6,969 nucleotides of DNA from Steroidobacteraceae bacterium (GCA_013044085.1 JABEVI010000030.1:1-6969), one strand, 5' to 3'. Positions 1-6,744 are shown, numbered from the stretch's first letter. Notes: a model not told the origin generated them from the sequence alone. Numbers and translations are program-made.

Positions 1-1529
1 ACCGCGGCGATTTGGAACCAGATTTGCAGGCTCGGGTCGGTGAAGTGGCTCAGACGCCGGGTCACGCCCATCAGGCCGAGCACGTACAGCGGCGTGAACG
101 CCACCCAGAAGCCCACCAGCCAGAACCAAAACGACAGCTTTCCCCAGAACGGGTCGAGGCGGAAGCCGAACGCCTTGGGAAACCAGTAGTTCACGCCCGC
201 GAACGCGCCGAACACCACGCCGCCGATGATCACGTTATGGAAGTGCGCGACGACGAACAGGCTGTTGTGCAGCAGAAAATCCGCCGGAGCGACCGACAGC
301 ATCACGCCGGTCATGCCGCCGATCGTGAACGTGAACAGGAATCCAAGCGCCCACAGCATCGGCACGTCGAAGCGGATGCGGCCGCGATACATCGTGAACA
401 GCCAGTTGAAGATCTTCACGCCGGTCGGAATCGAGATGATCATCGTCGTCAGGGCGAAGAAGGAATTGACGTCCGCGCCGGATCCCATGGTGAAGAAGTG
501 GTGCAGCCAGACCAGGTAGGAGAGGATCATGATCGCGACCGTCGCGTACACCATCGACGAGTAGCCGAACAGGCGCTTGCCAGAGAACGTCGCGACGATT
601 TCCGAGTACACACCGAACATCGGCAGGATGAGGATGTAGACCTCCGGATGTCCCCAAACCCAGATCAGGTTGATGTACATCATGACGTTGCCGCCAAGAG
701 CGGTGGTGAAGAAGTGCGTACCCAGGTAGCGATCGAGCGACAGCAGGGCAAGCGATGCGGTGAGAATCGGGAAGGCCGCGACGATCAGTGCATTGGTGCA
801 AAGCGCCGTCCACGTGAAGATCGGCATCTTCATCAGGGTCATGCCCGGCGCGCGCATCTTGAGGATGGTCACGACCATGTTGATACCCGACAAGAGCGTG
901 CCGACGCCGGCTATTTGCAGGCCCCATATGTAGTAATCGACGCCGACCCCGGGGCTTTGCGACAATTCGGAAACCGGCGGATAGCCGAGCCAGCCGGTCC
1001 TCGCAAAGTCGCCGATGAACAGCGACATCATGAACAACACCGCGCCGGCCACCGTCATCCAGAAGCTGAAGTTGTTCAGGAATGGAAACGCCACGTCGCG
1101 CGCGCCGATCTGCAGCGGCATCGCATAGTTCATGAGCCCGACGATGAACGGCATCGCCACGAAGAAGATCATGATGGAGCCGTGCGCCGTGAAAATCTGG
1201 TCGTAGTGGTGCGGCGGCAGATAGCCCATGTTGCTGCCGAAGGCGATCGCCTGCTGCGCGCGCATCATGAGCGCGTCGGCGAATCCACGCAGCATCATCA
1301 CGATCGCCAGGATGACGTACATGATGCCGATCTTCTTGTGATCGATGCTCGTGAACCACTCACGCCACAGATAACCCCATTTGCCGTGATAGGTCACCGC
1401 GCCGAGCAGCGCGATGCCGAGCGTCGCCACCACGAGGAACGTACCGACGATGATCGGGTTGTCGTAGGGGATCGAGCTCCAGGTCAGGCGCCCGAAGATG
1501 AAATTGAGCAACGCGGAACGGTCGTGCAT
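1..1529 (-). CDS. cyoB: Cytochrome bo3 ubiquinol oxidase subunit I (3' end beyond window)
   Basis: Catalytic haem-copper subunit of the inner-membrane quinol oxidase; it oxidises ubiquinol, reduces O2 to water and pumps protons. Reading the minus strand from the ATG at 1529 gives 509 uninterrupted codons to the window edge; the family is about 660 residues, so roughly the last quarter is missing. Relative to E. coli CyoB, numbering is shifted by +10 and every key residue I recall is present: quinol-site R81, D85 and H108; low-spin haem ligands H116 and H431; CuB ligands H294, H343 and H344 with cross-linking Y298 in WGHPEVY; high-spin haem ligand H429; K-channel K372; D-channel D145 and E296. 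The start is supported by GGAAGG eight bases upstream and by an N-terminus (GRLTWSSIPYDNPI) that aligns with the E. coli one after a short extension. It follows cyoA by 23 bases, in one operon. Haem type (o or b) cannot be read from sequence. Confidence 0.97.
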   Translation of the reverse strand, partial: MHDRSALLNFIFGRLTWSSIPYDNPIIVGTFLVVATLGIALLGAVTYHGKWGYLWREWFTSIDHKKIGIMYVILAIVMMLRGFADALMMRAQQAIAFGSNMGYLPPHHYDQIFTAHGSIMIFFVAMPFIVGLMNYAMPLQIGARDVAFPFLNNFSFWMTVAGAVLFMMSLFIGDFARTGWLGYPPVSELSQSPGVGVDYYIWGLQIAGVGTLLSGINMVVTILKMRAPGMTLMKMPIFTWTALCTNALIVAAFPILTASLALLSLDRYLGTHFFTTALGGNVMMYINLIWVWGHPEVYILILPMFGVYSEIVATFSGKRLFGYSSMVYATVAIMILSYLVWLHHFFTMGSGADVNSFFALTTMIISIPTGVKIFNWLFTMYRGRIRFDVPMLWALGFLFTFTIGGMTGVMLSVAPADFLLHNSLFVVAHFHNVIIGGVVFGAFAGVNYWFPKAFGFRLDPFWGKLSFWFWLVGFWVAFTPLYVLGLMGVTRRLSHFTDPSLQIWFQIAA

Positions 1530-1537
1530 CGTCCTAA

Positions 1538-1543
1538 CCTTCC
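1538..1543 (-). promoter_or_regulatory. Ribosome binding site of cyoB
   Basis: The minus strand reads GGAAGG here, eight bases before the cyoB ATG at 1529. A second short purine stretch (AGGA) lies closer to the start. Its place in the 23-base cyoA-cyoB gap supports this start codon and independent ribosome loading on the shared transcript. Confidence 0.7.
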
Positions 1544-1552
1544 AAGATTGAA

Positions 1553-2512
1553 TCAGCGCGGCGCGCCGGCGCCCATGTCCATGCCGCCTTGGCCGAGGGG
1601 GCGCCCTCCGTGAGCGTCGATGGCCATCATCCGGCCCATGCACATCTGCCCCGGATCCACGCAGTGGTTGAGAATTCGCGAATAAAGCCCGCGCGCATAG
1701 CTCGCGTAGCGGTGCACCGGCTCGGCCTTGCTCGGCTTCGCGAGCGCATCATAGGTCCGGCGGTCGAGATTGCCGCCGCCGGCCTTGATGCCGGAGACCC
1801 AGTTCGCGAAATCTGCGGCGCTCATCCCAAGGAATCGAAACCGCATGTCGGTGAAACCGGAGCCGCTGAAATTGGCCGAGAAGCCCTTGTAGTTGCCCGG
1901 CTTGTTGATCAGCGCGTGCAAGACCGTCTGCATTCCCGGCATGGTGTAGATCTGGCCGGCCAGCGCCGGAACGAAGAACGAATTCATCGTGCTCGGCGAT
2001 GTCAGCTTGAAATCGATCGGCGTGTCGACCGGCGCGGCCAGCTCATTGACGGTCGCGATGCCGTAATCCGGGTAGAAAAACAGCCATTTCCAATTCAGCG
2101 ACACCACCTCGACACGCAGCGGCGCGAGCCCGGCCGGAACGCGATGAGTCGCATCGATCCGCTCGACGGGTCGGTAGGGGTCCAGCTGATGGGTGCCGAT
2201 CCACGTCATGGCGCCGAGCGCGATGATGATCAGCAGCGGTGCGGCCCAAACGACGAGCTCGAGCTTCGTGGAATGCTCCCATTCCGGGGCGTAATCGGGG
2301 TTATGCGCCGAGGCGCGGTAACGCCAGGCGATAACCGCGACGGCGATCAGCACCGGCACGATGATCAGCAGCATCAGCGCGACCGAGGCGATCATCAAGT
2401 TGCGTTGCCGCACCGCCACGACGCCCGCAGGATGCAACAAGACCAGATTGCAGCCGCTCAACATCAGCGCCAAGGGAGCAAGCAACAAGCCACGGAGCGA
2501 TTTGAGGGACAT
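1553..2512 (-). CDS. cyoA: Cytochrome bo3 ubiquinol oxidase subunit II (lipoprotein)
   Basis: Subunit II of the bo3 quinol oxidase, anchored in the inner membrane with a periplasmic cupredoxin domain. From the ATG at 2512 it is 319 residues, near the 315 of E. coli CyoA. A lipoprotein signal ends in LSGC with Cys21 as the lipidation site. Two transmembrane segments follow at about 39-64 and 85-106, then the cupredoxin domain at about 132-232 with NWKWLFFYPDYG and the SANFSGSGFTDM segment typical of quinol oxidases. The CuA-binding Cys/His cluster of cytochrome c oxidases is absent, as expected for a quinol oxidase. The C-terminal region has Cys284, Cys291 and a Met/Gly-rich tail. In-frame ATGs exist at 2548 and 2566, but a TATAAT box overlaps the first, placing the likely transcript start downstream of both; the lipoprotein signal also fits the 2512 start. 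No good Shine-Dalgarno sequence precedes it. First gene of the operon, followed by cyoB. Confidence 0.95.
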   Translation of the reverse strand: MSLKSLRGLLLAPLALMLSGCNLVLLHPAGVVAVRQRNLMIASVALMLLIIVPVLIAVAVIAWRYRASAHNPDYAPEWEHSTKLELVVWAAPLLIIIALGAMTWIGTHQLDPYRPVERIDATHRVPAGLAPLRVEVVSLNWKWLFFYPDYGIATVNELAAPVDTPIDFKLTSPSTMNSFFVPALAGQIYTMPGMQTVLHALINKPGNYKGFSANFSGSGFTDMRFRFLGMSAADFANWVSGIKAGGGNLDRRTYDALAKPSKAEPVHRYASYARGLYSRILNHCVDPGQMCMGRMMAIDAHGGRPLGQGGMDMGAGAPR

Positions 2513-2692
2513 AGGCGGATGTGTCGGCGGGATTTGAGGTGCCGGCATTATACGGATCGGATCCACGCCTGACGATTAAAGGTTTCTTCACCTTGCGCGG
2601 CGTCCGCGTTCGCACCTCGGATTTCGACGTGCGCAAATCGCGCGTTCGGCCTAAGATCGCGTCAATTGGAACAGCCGGCCAACGGGAACATT
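2513..2692. other. Divergent intergenic region between cyoA and the MFS gene
   Basis: This 180-base gap separates the cyoA start (minus strand) from the MFS permease start (plus strand). It holds the minus-strand cyo promoter near 2547-2575. On the plus strand the best -10-like hexamer is TAAGAT at 2652-2657, without a convincing -35, so the permease promoter is not assigned. I see no coding region, large inverted repeat or recognisable riboswitch here. Confidence 0.6.
2547..2575 (-). promoter_or_regulatory. Probable sigma70-type promoter of the cyo operon
   Basis: On the minus strand a perfect TATAAT occupies 2552 down to 2547. Seventeen bases upstream lies TCGTCA (2575-2570), matching TTGACA at four of six positions. 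Transcription would begin near 2540, giving a leader of about 28 bases before the cyoA ATG at 2512. The position directly upstream of cyoA supports it. No clear Fnr- or Arc-type operator was recognised around it. Confidence 0.6.
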
Positions 2693-4033
2693 ATGTCGAC
2701 CACTCACGCGAATCCAGTCCTGCATGCATCGCCGCCGAATTCTCAGCATGCCGTCAGCGACCATGATCAACAAGTCTCGGCGGCGGACATCGCGATCGGG
2801 GTCGTCATCGGCCGCGTCTCGGAGTTCTTCGACTTCTTCGTCTTCGGCATCGCCTGCGTGCTGGTCTTCCCGTCGGTGTTCTTCCCGTTTGCGAGCGGGC
2901 TCCAGGGCACGTTCTATTCGTTCGCGATCTTTGCCCTCGCCTTCATCGGGCGGCCGCTGGGATCGCTGTTTTTCAAGCTGATTCATCAACATTATGGCCG
3001 CGGCAGCAAGCTCACGATCGCGTTGTTCCTGCTCGGCACGACGACCGCCGGCATCGCGTTCGTCCCGGGTTACGCATCGCTGGGCCGCGAGGCCATCATC
3101 TTGCTGATCCTGTTCAGGTTCGGGCAGGGATTCGCGATCGGCGGCAGCTGGGACGGCTTGCCCTCGCTGCTCGCGCTGTATGCACCGGCCAACCGCCGCG
3201 GCTGGTTCGCCATGATTCCGCAACTCGGCGCACCGATCGGCTTCATCGTCGCCGCGGCCCTCTTCGTCTACCTGCAGATGAGCCTTTCGACGCGCGAATT
3301 CCTCGCATGGGGCTGGCGATATCCCTTCTTCGTCGCCTTTGCGATCAACATCGTCGCCTTGTTTGCGCGCCTGCGCCTGGTCATCACCCCGGAGTTTTCA
3401 GCGCTGCTCAAGTCCCGCGCGCTCGAGCCCTCGCCGATCGGCGAACTGTTGCGCCGGCAGGGACGCAATGTCGCGCTCGGCGCATTTGCACCGCTCGCCA
3501 GCTACGCGCTGTTCCACCTGGTCACGATCTTTGCGCTTTCCTGGGCGCTGCTGTTCACCAGGCAGTCGACCAATACCTTTCTGATCGTGCAGATCATCGG
3601 CGCCGTGGTCGCCATACCCTGCATGATCCTCTCCGGAGTGATCGCCGACCGCATCGGCCGACGCAGCACGCTGGCGATCTTCGCCGTGGCGATCGCGATC
3701 TACAGCGGCTGGATGCCGGTGCTGCTGTCCGGCAGCACCATTGGCGGCTATGTGTTCATCATCCTCGGCTTTGCGCTCCTCGGGTTTTCGCACGCCCAGT
3801 CGGCGGGCGCCGTCAATTCCGGCTTCCGCAGCTATTTCCGCTATTCGGGCGCCCTGATCACCTCGGATTTAAGCTGGCTGATCGGCGCCGCTTTCGCGCC
3901 GCTCGTCGCGCTTGCGCTGGCCTATTACATCGGTGTCGGCTATGTTGGGATCTATCTGCTGACCGGGGCGCTGTGCACTCTCGGCGCGTTGTGGGTTAGC
4001 CGCGCCGACAGCCGTGAGACCCAGCGCGCTTGA
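2693..4033 (+). CDS. MFS permease divergent from cyo operon
   Basis: Inner-membrane secondary transporter of the major facilitator superfamily, 446 residues from the ATG at 2693, with about twelve hydrophobic segments. The first helix carries GRVSEFFDFFVFG, resembling the metabolite:H+ symporter (MHS) group, which includes ProP, ShiA and KgtP. The loop 8-9 signature ADRIGRR is intact at about 318-324. The matching loop 2-3 motif is degenerate (HQHYGRG at about 99-105), lacking the usual Asp-Arg pair. A distinctive stretch around GGSWDGLPSLLAL (150-162), then NRRGW (167-171), precedes helix 5. An in-frame TTG at 2666 would add nine residues, but ATG 2693 has GGGA about eight bases upstream and gives a more normal N-terminus. 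From memory, permeases of this kind sit beside cyo operons in several proteobacteria. Substrate unknown: a role tied to respiration, such as organic-acid or metal uptake, is only inference. Confidence 0.9.
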   Translation: MSTTHANPVLHASPPNSQHAVSDHDQQVSAADIAIGVVIGRVSEFFDFFVFGIACVLVFPSVFFPFASGLQGTFYSFAIFALAFIGRPLGSLFFKLIHQHYGRGSKLTIALFLLGTTTAGIAFVPGYASLGREAIILLILFRFGQGFAIGGSWDGLPSLLALYAPANRRGWFAMIPQLGAPIGFIVAAALFVYLQMSLSTREFLAWGWRYPFFVAFAINIVALFARLRLVITPEFSALLKSRALEPSPIGELLRRQGRNVALGAFAPLASYALFHLVTIFALSWALLFTRQSTNTFLIVQIIGAVVAIPCMILSGVIADRIGRRSTLAIFAVAIAIYSGWMPVLLSGSTIGGYVFIILGFALLGFSHAQSAGAVNSGFRSYFRYSGALITSDLSWLIGAAFAPLVALALAYYIGVGYVGIYLLTGALCTLGALWVSRADSRETQRA

Positions 4034-4107
4034 GGCGCCGACGGCGGGCGCCACCGGCGGAGACGGGGTCGGCTTCGACCTTGGGAATTGCAAACAAAAA
4101 CAGCTGC

Positions 4108-4113
4108 GAGGAA
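4108..4113 (+). promoter_or_regulatory. Ribosome binding site deciding the GTG start of the S10 peptidase
   Basis: GAGGAA lies five bases before the GTG at 4119. It selects this start over the upstream in-frame GTG at 4014, which overlaps the end of the MFS gene and would put 35 non-signal-like residues ahead of a clear signal peptide. Confidence 0.8.
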
Positions 4114-4118
4114 GTAAG

Positions 4119-5678
4119 GTGAACAAATATCTGACCGCGGTGTGTGTTCTTGCGCTTGCGACCTGTGGATTATCGGCTGCCGCCGCCGACAAGCCGGCCG
4201 GCAAGGCCGCTGCCCCCGCGAAAGCGAGCGCCCCGAAGGAGCGCAAGTCCGTGACCGAGGGCAGTGTGACGGTCGAGGGCAAACGCATCGACTACACGGC
4301 CACCGCGGGCACCATCATCCTGAAGAATGCCAAGGGCAAGCCGACCGGCAGCATGTTCTACGTCGCCTACACCCGGCGGGGCGTCAAGAACGAGAGCCGG
4401 CGGCCCGTGACCTTCTTCTACAACGGCGGCCCGGGCTCTTCCTCGGTGTGGCTGCACATGGGGGCCTTCGGCCCGCATCGGGTGGTGACCGCGGACCACA
4501 CCCACACACCGGCCGCCCCGTATCAACTGGTGAACAACCAGTACAGTTTGTTGGACGTCACGGATGAAGTCTTCGTCGATGCGATGGGCACCGGATACAG
4601 CCGCATCATCGACAAGCATCACGGCGGCGCCGGCAAGCCGAAGGACTTCTACGGCGTGGACGCCGACGTAAAGTCGTTCTCCCAGTTCATCGGCCGCTAC
4701 CTGAGCGAGAACGGACGCTGGAATTCGCCCAAGTACCTGTTCGGAGAGAGCTACGGCACACCGCGCTCCGCGGCGCTCGTGAACTACCTTCAATATCATG
4801 ACGACATGGATTTGAACGGCGTCATCCTTCTCTCGTCCATCCTCGACTTCCAAACCGCAAGCTTCAATGCCGGCAACGACCTGCCCTACGAGCTGTTCCT
4901 GCCTAGCTACGCGGCGGTGGCCTGGTACCACCATGTGTTGCCGAACCAGCCCGCGCAGCTTCAACCGCTGCTGCAACAGGTCCAGCACTTCGCGATCAAT
5001 GGCTACGCCAGGGCGCTGGCCGAGGGCAGCACCTTGAGCCCGGCGCAGTTCGCTGCGGTGGCCGGCAAGCTGCATGAATTCACCGGCCTGAGCACCGCCT
5101 ACATCGAAAAGGCCAATTTACGCGTCACCGCCAGCGAATTCGAACATCAACTGCTCGGCAGCCAGGATCTGACGACCGGCCGGCTGGATGCGCGCTTCGC
5201 CGCTCCGAGCATGGATCCCCTGAGTGAGGTGGCGCAATACGATCCTCAGGCGGCGGCCATCAGTTCCGCGTACGTATCGGCCTTCAACGACTACGCCCAC
5301 GACACCCTGAAGTTCGGTCGCAACCACCATTACATCCCGGAAATTCAGCACAACTTGCATTGGAATTGGAAGCACAAGAATCCGACCACCGGCCAGACCT
5401 GGCCCGGCACCCTGAACGTGGCCGTGGACCTGGCGGAGGCCATGAAATACAACCCGGACCTGCGGGTGCTGGTGAACAGCGGCTATTTCGACCTGGCGAC
5501 GCCGTACTTCGCCACGGTTTACACCATGAACCACCTGCAGATTCCGAAGAACCTGCAGGATCACCTGCAAATGAAATATTACAATTCCGGCCACATGGTG
5601 TATGTGCACGTGCCGGCATTGAAGAAGCTGCACGACAATGCCGCGCAGTTCATCGAGAGCACCGACAATCTTCAATAA
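4119..5678 (+). CDS. Secreted S10 family serine carboxypeptidase-like protein
   Basis: Predicted exported serine peptidase of family S10 (carboxypeptidase Y-like, alpha/beta hydrolase fold), which removes C-terminal residues from peptides. It has 519 residues from the GTG at 4119. A signal peptide spans about 1-23 (MNKYLTAVCVLALATC, then an Ala-rich cleavage region), followed by a Lys/Ala/Pro-rich linker to about 45. Family motifs appear in order: NGGPGSSS at 102-109 (oxyanion region), GESYG with nucleophile Ser211, the Asp of NSGYFDLATP at 458, and the His of NSGHMVY at 492, so the triad is complete. Length fits bacterial S10 members. Cys16 within the signal is preceded by L-A-T, a poor lipobox, so signal peptidase I cleavage is more likely than lipidation. 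It starts 85 bases after the MFS stop with no evident promoter, so read-through from that gene is possible. The physiological substrate is unknown. Confidence 0.93.
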   Translation: MNKYLTAVCVLALATCGLSAAAADKPAGKAAAPAKASAPKERKSVTEGSVTVEGKRIDYTATAGTIILKNAKGKPTGSMFYVAYTRRGVKNESRRPVTFFYNGGPGSSSVWLHMGAFGPHRVVTADHTHTPAAPYQLVNNQYSLLDVTDEVFVDAMGTGYSRIIDKHHGGAGKPKDFYGVDADVKSFSQFIGRYLSENGRWNSPKYLFGESYGTPRSAALVNYLQYHDDMDLNGVILLSSILDFQTASFNAGNDLPYELFLPSYAAVAWYHHVLPNQPAQLQPLLQQVQHFAINGYARALAEGSTLSPAQFAAVAGKLHEFTGLSTAYIEKANLRVTASEFEHQLLGSQDLTTGRLDARFAAPSMDPLSEVAQYDPQAAAISSAYVSAFNDYAHDTLKFGRNHHYIPEIQHNLHWNWKHKNPTTGQTWPGTLNVAVDLAEAMKYNPDLRVLVNSGYFDLATPYFATVYTMNHLQIPKNLQDHLQMKYYNSGHMVYVHVPALKKLHDNAAQFIESTDNLQ

Positions 5679-5695
5679 CGGATTCCGCACCACAC

Positions 5696-5703
5696 AGGAG
5701 AGG
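5696..5703 (+). promoter_or_regulatory. Strong ribosome binding site of the small Lys-rich ORF
   Basis: AGGAGAGG precedes the ATG at 5708; its AGGAG core is seven bases from the start. It is among the best Shine-Dalgarno sequences in the window and is the main evidence that the 34-residue ORF is translated. Confidence 0.75.
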
Positions 5704-5707
5704 CGCC

Positions 5708-5812
5708 ATGGGCAAGGGGATGGACCGGAAAAAAGAGGAAAAGAAGAAACCGGCCAAGACGATGGAGGAGAAACGCGCCGCCAAGCGCGAAAAGAAGCAG
5801 GCACGGCACTAG
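5708..5812 (+). CDS. Small lysine-rich hypothetical protein (34 aa)
   Basis: A 34-residue ORF beginning MGKGMDRKKEEKKKPAKTM and ending in a basic KREKKQARH segment. It is strongly basic, almost free of hydrophobic residues, and has no signal peptide or membrane segment; it is probably a cytoplasmic, flexible or helical peptide. Reality is supported by the AGGAGAGG site seven bases ahead and by tight placement 29 bases after the S10 peptidase stop, suggesting co-transcription. An open frame continues upstream of this ATG, but only as the antiphase reading of the peptidase gene, so the short form is the correct call. I recall similar K/E-rich small ORFs with an MGKG-type start in other proteobacteria but cannot name a family. 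Function unknown; nucleic-acid or ribosome binding would be a guess from charge alone. Confidence 0.75.
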   Translation: MGKGMDRKKEEKKKPAKTMEEKRAAKREKKQARH

Positions 5813-5820
5813 GGTTGCGC

Positions 5821-5856
5821 GCCGCCGCTCAGGGCGGCCAGCGCATCGCCGCGCTG
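5821..5856 (+). terminator. Two tandem short GC hairpins after the Lys-rich ORF
   Basis: Two adjacent perfect 6-bp stems: GCCGCC (5821-5826) pairs with GGCGGC (5833-5838), and CAGCGC (5839-5844) pairs with GCGCTG (5851-5856), each with a six-base loop. They lie in the 84-base gap before the L,D-transpeptidase gene. No T-run follows, so an intrinsic terminator is uncertain, and short GC stems arise easily by chance in such DNA. Confidence 0.25.
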
Positions 5857-5896
5857 CATCAAGGACTTTGGCGCCGCCACCGGCTACCATCCACCG

Positions 5897-6634
5897 ATGC
5901 TCGCGCCCATCCACCGCCTGTCGGCCGCCTTGCTGGGCGTGGCCCTGTTCATGGGGGCTTCGCTCGCCACAGCGACCGATCTGCCCTCCTGGCGAAGCCT
6001 TGCCCGGATCGCGCCTGATGCAAATCCCCTCGCCATCAGGCTTGCTCTGGATGCGATGCGTTGTGCGAGCGCACACCACATGCCCACGGCGAACCGCCTC
6101 GCGCTGATCGACTATTCACGTCCTTCGACACAGCGCCGGCTGTGGATTTTCAATTTGCGCCGGCCGCGCCTGCTGATGCACGAACTCGTCGCTCACGGCC
6201 GCAATTCCGGCGGTGACCATGCCAGGCGTTTTTCCAATCGGGATGGCAGCTTGGAGTCGAGTCTGGGTCTGTACCGGGGCTTGCGCACCTACCAAGGGGA
6301 CAACGGCTACTCACTGCGCCTGCAGGGCCTCGATCCGGGTTTCAACGACAACGCCTTGGCGCGCGCCGTCGTCATCCACGGCGCCCGATATGTCAGCCAC
6401 CGGTTCGCGCAGCGCGAAGGCCGCATCGGACGCAGCTGGGGTTGCCCGGCGGTCAGCACCCGCGTGGCCGGACGCGTCATCGACAGCCTCAAGGACGGGC
6501 AGATGATATTCGCCTATTACCCCGATCCGCGCTGGCTAAACGATTCGCATCTGCTCAACTGCCCCCTCGTTCGCCACAGCGTCGAGCGCATCGCCGAGCG
6601 TTTACTGATGCCGGAACGCATGGCCGCCCGCTAA
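5897..6634 (+). CDS. Exported murein L,D-transpeptidase catalytic domain family protein (YkuD_2 type)
   Basis: A 245-residue protein with an N-terminal signal peptide (hydrophobic core about 8-24, likely cleavage after ATA at 26), so it acts in the periplasm. The catalytic region contains HGARYV with His161 and IGRSWGCPAV with Cys183, the HG...SxGCPAV signature of the YkuD-like fold in its YkuD_2 form. AHGRNSG (99-105) and SSLGLYRG (121-128) are further conserved segments I associate with this family. These proteins are related to enzymes that form or trim L,D cross-links in peptidoglycan or attach proteins to it; the activity of the YkuD_2 group is less well defined. The ATG at 5897 lacks a good Shine-Dalgarno sequence but gives a complete signal peptide, and I see no better start. 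The stop codon lies inside a perfect hairpin, and a cysteine synthase relic follows directly. No clear promoter was found in the 84 bases upstream. Confidence 0.88.
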   Translation: MLAPIHRLSAALLGVALFMGASLATATDLPSWRSLARIAPDANPLAIRLALDAMRCASAHHMPTANRLALIDYSRPSTQRRLWIFNLRRPRLLMHELVAHGRNSGGDHARRFSNRDGSLESSLGLYRGLRTYQGDNGYSLRLQGLDPGFNDNALARAVVIHGARYVSHRFAQREGRIGRSWGCPAVSTRVAGRVIDSLKDGQMIFAYYPDPRWLNDSHLLNCPLVRHSVERIAERLLMPERMAAR

Positions 6635-6647
6635 ACGAGCGGGCGGC
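6623..6647 (+). terminator. Perfect 10-bp hairpin over the L,D-transpeptidase stop codon
   Basis: GCCGCCCGCT (6623-6632) pairs perfectly with AGCGGGCGGC (6638-6647) around the five-base loop AAACG; the TAA stop (6632-6634) straddles stem and loop. The stem is strong enough to terminate transcription or protect the 3' end, but the next bases are GC-rich and there is no U-tract, so classical intrinsic termination is not assured. Confidence 0.5.
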
Positions 6648-6744
6648 GGCGGCGATCCGCGTGGCCACGGCTCTCCGACCCGGTCACATGGTCGTGACGA
6701 TCTTGTGCGACCGAGGCTCGCGCTACGCATCGAAGCTCTTCAAT
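6634..6744 (+). pseudogene. Relic of cysteine synthase C-terminus (CysK-like)
   Basis: The plus-strand frame read from 6634 gives about 37 residues. The segment AAAAIRVATALRPGH (6643-6687) followed by MVVTILCDRGSRYASKLFN (6688-6744) matches the well-known C-terminal end of O-acetylserine sulfhydrylases, whose pattern is roughly NVAAAIRLA..GPGHTIVTILCD.G.RY.SKLFN. Intact CysK is about 310-320 residues and carries its PLP lysine near the N-terminus; all of that is absent, so the relic cannot be an enzyme. There is no start codon or ribosome binding site, and similarity begins just after the L,D-transpeptidase stop. At the other end the similarity stops after LFN, where the convergent MipA/OmpV-like gene ends, and the frame runs on open to 6876 with unrelated residues, so the native tail and stop are also lost. 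The relic keeps its frame without stops, which suggests a fairly recent event. Identification is from remembered family consensus. Confidence 0.8.

Noticed and set aside
12..1613. A 533-codon open frame on the plus strand opposite cyoB
   Set aside because: It is antisense to cyoB, whose minus-strand frame shows all haem and copper ligands. The predicted product is a low-complexity His/Arg/Glu/Asp-rich string typical of the reverse reading of GC-rich membrane-protein genes.
1589..2572. A 327-codon plus-strand open frame opposite cyoA
   Set aside because: Antisense shadow of cyoA with Arg/His-rich composition, no recognisable motif and no ribosome binding site.
2652..2657. TAAGAT as a possible -10 box for the MFS permease
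   Set aside because: Only four of six matches, and no acceptable -35 at 16-18 bases; too weak to annotate.
4034..4052. GGCGCC repeat (4034-4039 and 4047-4052) that could form a 6-bp hairpin directly after the MFS stop
   Set aside because: Short self-complementary GC word with no T-run; expected by chance in this composition, so not called a terminator.
4170..5075. A 301-codon minus-strand open frame inside the S10 peptidase gene
   Set aside because: Overlaps a gene with a complete S10 catalytic triad, has no recognisable domain, and reflects GC codon bias.
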